This document shows, in pieces, positions 6,547-10,313 of a stretch of DNA of 10,313 nt. Below the pieces are notes generated by a model. It did not search any database. It saw only the letters and a list, made by a program, of their open reading frames with translations, and had not been told where the DNA came from. Source of the stretch: Bacteroidota bacterium (GTDB lineage Bacteria > Bacteroidota > Bacteroidia > Chitinophagales > Chitinophagaceae). The stretch spans positions 1 to 10,313 of the forward strand of contig VBAU01000285.1 in assembly GCA_005883855.1 (NCBI GenBank). The letters are read 5' to 3'. Both the position numbers and the translations under genes were made by a program. The stretch's first letter is position 1. Every line of letters starts with the position of its first letter.

Positions 6547-7632
6547 CTAAGTAAGTGGAATTTCGACGTGGAGGTTAAATCCTTTGCCGGGCTTAGAATT
6601 GATTTCGGCCGTGCCTTTATAGAATTCGGCGCGATTAAAAATGTTCTTGAGCCCTAGTCCATGTTTTTTTATTTGTAAATCATGTCCCTTGCCGTCATCG
6701 GAAATAGTGAGGCTCAATTTGCCTGCTACCTCGGACAAGCTAATTGATACCGAATGAGCATCGGAATGTTTAAGAACATTGGTTACTTGTTCCTGGATAA
6801 TTCTAAACACTGCCAGTTCCACATCCTCATTGATTTTTTTATCGGCATTTAATGATGAAGAAAATGAAACATGGATCTTTCCCGCGTTATTAATATTCGT
6901 CGCGAGGTCTTCAATAGCGCCATGGAGTCCGATATATCGGAGAGTTGCCGGATTGAGTCGGTGGCTGATACTTCTGATTTCATCAATTGCTCTTTGGATA
7001 TTTTGTTTTGACTGCTCCAGGTATTTATTTTCACCAGGTTGAGTTAATGCGGCTTCCAACAAAAGTTTACAGGTAGTTAATATCTGGCTCACGTTGTCAT
7101 GGAGCTCATGTGATATCTCATATCTCTCTCTTTCCTGAGCATCGATAATAGCTTTCATAATCTCCGTTTTCTTTCTTTGCTCCTCGTTTTTCAACTGCAG
7201 CTGCAACTGACGTTGTTCCGTGACATCCTGCATCGCACCAATCATTCGCACGGCGGTTGCTTTCTCATCTCTTATGATAAATCCTTTATCGAGTACTGTT
7301 TTATAATTCCCGTCCGCGCATTCGAAACGATATTCTCCCTGCCACCGCTCCGTGTTAGTTTCCAGCGCGGTCTTCAGGGTGTCCTGAACTCTTTCTCTAT
7401 CTTCCGGATGAATGTGATCTAACCTAAATTGAATAGTAGAGCGCATGTTCTCATGGCCGAACAATGACTTGAAACTTTCACTGCGATAAATCGTATCGGT
7501 TTGAATGTCCCAATCCCAGATGGCGTCGGAGGTCGCTTTGGTCACATAATTATATCTCTCGTTGCTCTTTTTGAGCTCGTCTTCTATTTCGGAAACATCT
7601 TTTCGGATAAAACCAGAATCACTGGCTAACAT
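6547..7632 (-). CDS. Soluble sensor histidine kinase, PAS-HisKA_3-HATPase (NarL-type partner family)
   Basis: This 361-residue kinase has no transmembrane segment. Residues about 22-140 are a PAS_3-type sensor domain with a PAC tail (ATSDAIWDWDIQTDTIYRS, LDHIHPEDRERV, GEYRFECADGNYKTV, MIGAMQDVTEQR). A charged coiled coil follows (about 137-170), then a HisKA_3 dimerisation domain with AQERERYEISHELHDNVSQ, in which His178 of ELHD is the predicted phospho-acceptor. The HATPase domain holds an N box around FRIIQEQVTNVLKHS (Asn285), a DDGKG box (312-316) and GLGLKN (325-330). All catalytic boxes are present, so it should be active. Kinases of this class usually pass phosphate to LuxR/NarL-type response regulators, and none is encoded in this window. 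The short N terminus before the PAS domain and an in-frame TAA 12 bases before the ATG support the chosen start. The signal sensed by the PAS domain is unknown; it must be cytoplasmic or diffusible. Confidence 0.92.
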   Translation of the reverse strand: MLASDSGFIRKDVSEIEDELKKSNERYNYVTKATSDAIWDWDIQTDTIYRSESFKSLFGHENMRSTIQFRLDHIHPEDRERVQDTLKTALETNTERWQGEYRFECADGNYKTVLDKGFIIRDEKATAVRMIGAMQDVTEQRQLQLQLKNEEQRKKTEIMKAIIDAQERERYEISHELHDNVSQILTTCKLLLEAALTQPGENKYLEQSKQNIQRAIDEIRSISHRLNPATLRYIGLHGAIEDLATNINNAGKIHVSFSSSLNADKKINEDVELAVFRIIQEQVTNVLKHSDAHSVSISLSEVAGKLSLTISDDGKGHDLQIKKHGLGLKNIFNRAEFYKGTAEINSKPGKGFNLHVEIPLT

Positions 7633-7765
7633 AAGTTTTCTGTTTTATGCTTCTAAGAAATTTTGAACGAGGTTAAGATTCCCTTAATGCAGGATGTCCC
7701 AGATAAATTTACAAAGGCTATGCTGAAATAAGAAGGATGGATCAGTAAAATAATATAACATGCGG
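7633..7765. other. Intergenic gap between polA and the histidine kinase
   Basis: These 133 AT-rich bases separate the polA stop from the kinase start, both on the minus strand. I found no convincing Bacteroidota promoter (TTTG plus TAnnTTTG at about 19 bases) and no strong hairpin with a T tract. The length allows a separate kinase promoter, but the sequence does not prove one. Confidence 0.45.
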
Positions 7766-10313
7766 CTAATGTGCCTCCAACCAATTTTCACCGGCGCCAA
7801 CCTCAGCGATTACCGGTACTTCATAAGGCAACGCCATCGCCGTTTGCATGCATTCCAGGATCAGCGGTTTGATTTCTTCTGCTTCTTCCTTTAGCGCGTC
7901 AAAAACTAATTCGTCGTGTACTTGCAAGATCATTTTTGATTTAAATTTCCCGTTTACCAGTTCCTTGTGAAGTTTTATCATTGCCAACTTTATCATATCA
8001 GCTGCTGTTCCCTGGATCGGGGAATTGATCGCATTTCTCTCGGCAAAACCTCTCACGGTAAAATTTGCAGAGTTGATATCGCGTAGCCACCTTCGTCTTC
8101 CCATCAGCGTTTGCACGTACCCATGTTCACGCGCAAAGTTGATGGTATCATCCATAAACTTCGTGATGCCGTGAAATTCTTTTTTATAGTTATCAATAAT
8201 CGCCTTTGCTTCCGTTCTGGAAATACCGAGATTATCTGCGAGTCCAAACGCACCCTGCCCATAAATAATACCGAAGTTTACGCTCTTGGCCTTGTAACGC
8301 ATTTCTTTTGTTACGTCTTTTTCGTCCACATTATACACCTTCGCTGCTGTTGCTGTATGTATATCCTTATTTTGTCGGAATGAATCGCACATATTGGGGT
8401 CACCGCTGATGGCAGCGACTATACGTAATTCAATTTGCGAATAATCGGCGCTCAGTAAAATATGGTCTTTGTCTCTCGGGATAAATGCCCTTCGAATTTC
8501 TTTGCCCCTGTCCGTCCTGATCGGGATGTTTTGAAGATTTGGATTGTTACTTGCCAATCGACCGGTCACTGCTACGGCTTGCCCGTACGTGGTATGTACG
8601 CGGCCGGTTTTGCGATTGATCAGCTGAGGCAATGAATCCACATAAGTCGATTTCAACTTTGTGTATTCCCTGTAGGCAAGGATGTCCGTGAAGATCTGAT
8701 TTTTTTGCGCTAGTTTCATTAAGACATCTTCACCTGTCGCATATTGCCCCGTCTTAGTTTTTTTTGCTTTCGGGTCAAGACCAAGCTTTTCAAATAATAC
8801 TTCTCCCAACTGCCTGGGAGATGACAAATTAAATCTTACGCCCGCCTGTTGATATACGGCTTCTTCACTTTTCCTGGCTTCTCTATCTAATTCTTTAGAG
8901 TATTCATTCAAGAAATCAACATCTATTCTCACACCTTCATATTCCATGTCAGTTAAGACCTTTACAAGAGGATTTTCCACCTCGCTAAAGACTTTTTCTA
9001 CTTCATGTTTTTTTAGCAGCGGAACAAATGCGTTTTTTAGTTGCAGCGTGATATCAGCGTCTTCAACAGCGTATTCCTTTATTTTCTCCAATTCGACATC
9101 GCGCATGGTACCTTGCACCCTTCCTTTTTTTCCGATTAATGCGTCAATAGCCACGGGTTCGTACCCCAGATATTTTGCGCTCATATCATCCATGCCGCGC
9201 CTGCCTTCGGGTTCGATCACATAATGGGCAAGCATCGTATCAAAAATTTGCCCTTTCAACTCGATGCCGTACCATTTTAAAATCAGCAGATCATATTTCA
9301 AGTTCTGTCCAACCCAAATTCTTTTCTCGTCGTTAAATAATGTGCAGAAGTGCGACAGGATCTCTTTGGTCCTCGTTTGATCAGAAGGACACGGAATAAA
9401 ATAACCTTCACAAGGTTTTACAGAAAAGCTAAAGCCGACGAGCTCGGCATCGTTTGCATCAATCCCGGTGGTTTCCGTATCAAAGCAAATTTCTTGGTAG
9501 TGGGTCAGCTCTTTGACAAAAGCCTTTATTGCTTCGTCGCCTTCAATGGCCTTGTAATCATGAGGGCAATTATGAATGTTCTTGTCAACTTTTAAAACTG
9601 CATCCGAAATTTCTTCAATTACTTCTTCAACCGCTTCTTCGGCCTTTGCTCCTCGTGCTTTCACGGGCTGAACTACATTTCCAAACAGATCGGTTTGTAC
9701 TCCTTGTGGTGCAGTGACGAAGCTAAACTCATCGCCCAGGAGTCTCTTGCCGAGAAATTTAAATTCCAGTTCGGTAAAAACATCTTTTAATTTCTCCTTG
9801 TTCCATTCCTTTAGTCGGAAGTTCTCCTCATGGAATTCCACCGGCACACTTGTAATGATCGTAGCTAGTTTTTTTGAAAGCAAAGCCTCCTCTTTTCCAG
9901 CTTTTATTTTCTCACCTAATGCACCCTTTATTTTGTCCGCGTTATCTAAAACATTTTCGAGTGTACCATATTCAGATAACAATTTGCACGCAGTTTTTTG
10001 GCCCACTCCTGGTATTCCGGGGATGTTATCGACTGCGTCGCCCATGAGTCCTAATATATCTATCACCTGCTCGACCGATTGAATACACCATTTGTCGCAT
10101 ATCTCTTTCGGGCCGAGTATTTCAGGATCACCTCCCTGGTATCCCGGTCTATAAATTTTTATATTGTCAGAGACTAATTGACCGTAATCTTTGTCGGGTG
10201 TTACCATGAAAACTTCAAACCCGGCTTTCTCAGCTTTCTTGCAGAGGGTTCCTATCACGTCATCCGCTTCGTAACCGTCTACTTCAAGTACAGGGATATT
10301 AAAGCCGTCAATG
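7766..10313 (-). CDS. polA: DNA polymerase I, N-terminus beyond window edge
   Basis: 848 residues are visible. The frame stays open to the window edge, where ...VDGYEADDVIGTL aligns with the 5'-nuclease motif near residue 115 of E. coli Pol I, so about 97 residues are missing. Domains in order, by visible residue: (a) 5'-3' nuclease to about 195, with the metal-binding DKDYGQLV and the helix-hairpin motif DNIPGIPGVGQKTA; (b) an acidic linker (about 205-240); (c) 3'-5' exonuclease about 250-430 with FDTETTG (Exo I), GQNLKYD (Exo II) and YAVEDAD (Exo III), so proofreading looks intact, as in E. coli and unlike Taq; (d) polymerase domain to the end, with motif A LSADYSQIELR (Asp about 623), the O-helix KSVNFGIIYGQG (motif B; Phe about 680) and motif C QVHDELVFD (His-Asp-Glu about 799-801). 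It fills gaps and removes RNA primers during replication and repair. The GTG at 10258 sits inside the conserved motif and is not the start. Confidence 0.97.
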   Translation of the reverse strand, partial: IDGFNIPVLEVDGYEADDVIGTLCKKAEKAGFEVFMVTPDKDYGQLVSDNIKIYRPGYQGGDPEILGPKEICDKWCIQSVEQVIDILGLMGDAVDNIPGIPGVGQKTACKLLSEYGTLENVLDNADKIKGALGEKIKAGKEEALLSKKLATIITSVPVEFHEENFRLKEWNKEKLKDVFTELEFKFLGKRLLGDEFSFVTAPQGVQTDLFGNVVQPVKARGAKAEEAVEEVIEEISDAVLKVDKNIHNCPHDYKAIEGDEAIKAFVKELTHYQEICFDTETTGIDANDAELVGFSFSVKPCEGYFIPCPSDQTRTKEILSHFCTLFNDEKRIWVGQNLKYDLLILKWYGIELKGQIFDTMLAHYVIEPEGRRGMDDMSAKYLGYEPVAIDALIGKKGRVQGTMRDVELEKIKEYAVEDADITLQLKNAFVPLLKKHEVEKVFSEVENPLVKVLTDMEYEGVRIDVDFLNEYSKELDREARKSEEAVYQQAGVRFNLSSPRQLGEVLFEKLGLDPKAKKTKTGQYATGEDVLMKLAQKNQIFTDILAYREYTKLKSTYVDSLPQLINRKTGRVHTTYGQAVAVTGRLASNNPNLQNIPIRTDRGKEIRRAFIPRDKDHILLSADYSQIELRIVAAISGDPNMCDSFRQNKDIHTATAAKVYNVDEKDVTKEMRYKAKSVNFGIIYGQGAFGLADNLGISRTEAKAIIDNYKKEFHGITKFMDDTINFAREHGYVQTLMGRRRWLRDINSANFTVRGFAERNAINSPIQGTAADMIKLAMIKLHKELVNGKFKSKMILQVHDELVFDALKEEAEEIKPLILECMQTAMALPYEVPVIAEVGAGENWLEAH

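Noticed and set aside
6534..6562. TTCCA...TGGAA inverted repeat as a terminator between the convergent VOC and kinase genes
   Set aside because: It has only a five-pair AT-rich stem with a long loop and no following T tract; too weak to call.
10256..10258. GTG at 10258 as the start of DNA polymerase I
   Set aside because: It lies inside the conserved EADDVIGTL nuclease motif and the frame continues upstream to the window edge, so the gene is truncated by the window.

Overview
The window looks like a chromosomal segment from a member of the Bacteroidota, most likely the Chitinophagaceae or close relatives. This is inferred from gene content: a DUF5606 protein (a Bacteroidota family), an outer-membrane beta-barrel protein with a carboxypeptidase-regulatory-like N-terminal domain and TonB plug, signal peptides ending in A-Q, A-rich or weak ribosome binding sites, and a PolA with intact proofreading motifs. 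There are no mobile elements, RNA genes or CRISPR arrays. Gene order is ordinary, and only about 130 to 190 bases separate the genes at the two longest gaps.

Layout. (1) 1-501, minus strand: a DUF5606 gene that runs off the left edge. Its reading frame is broken by one base in an A5 run at codons 5-6. (2) 691-5464, plus strand: a tightly packed five-gene set. It holds a 958-residue outer-membrane beta-barrel protein with a glycine-rich insertion, an ECF sigma factor with a TTG start, a small single-pass membrane protein that is a candidate anti-sigma factor, a membrane-anchored LTxxQ (CpxP/Spy/CnrX-like) periplasmic protein that overlaps it by four bases, and a secreted LTxxQ-like protein with a glycine/arginine tail. 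A strong intrinsic terminator at 5497-5521 closes the set. (3) 5590-6533, plus strand: a secreted DUF1579-like protein and a VOC (glyoxalase-fold) protein, 26 bases apart. (4) 6547-10313, minus strand: a soluble PAS-HisKA_3-HATPase histidine kinase, then DNA polymerase I, which lacks about its first 97 residues at the right edge.

The most interesting part is the five-gene set. Its order of sigma factor, membrane protein and membrane-anchored LTxxQ sensor resembles proteobacterial envelope-stress or metal-sensing systems such as CnrYXH. Here it is followed by a second, freely secreted LTxxQ-like protein and preceded by an outer-membrane protein that could be its client or target. That functional reading is inference from gene order and motifs. 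The remaining genes are housekeeping (polA), a signalling kinase without a visible partner, or small proteins of unknown substrate.
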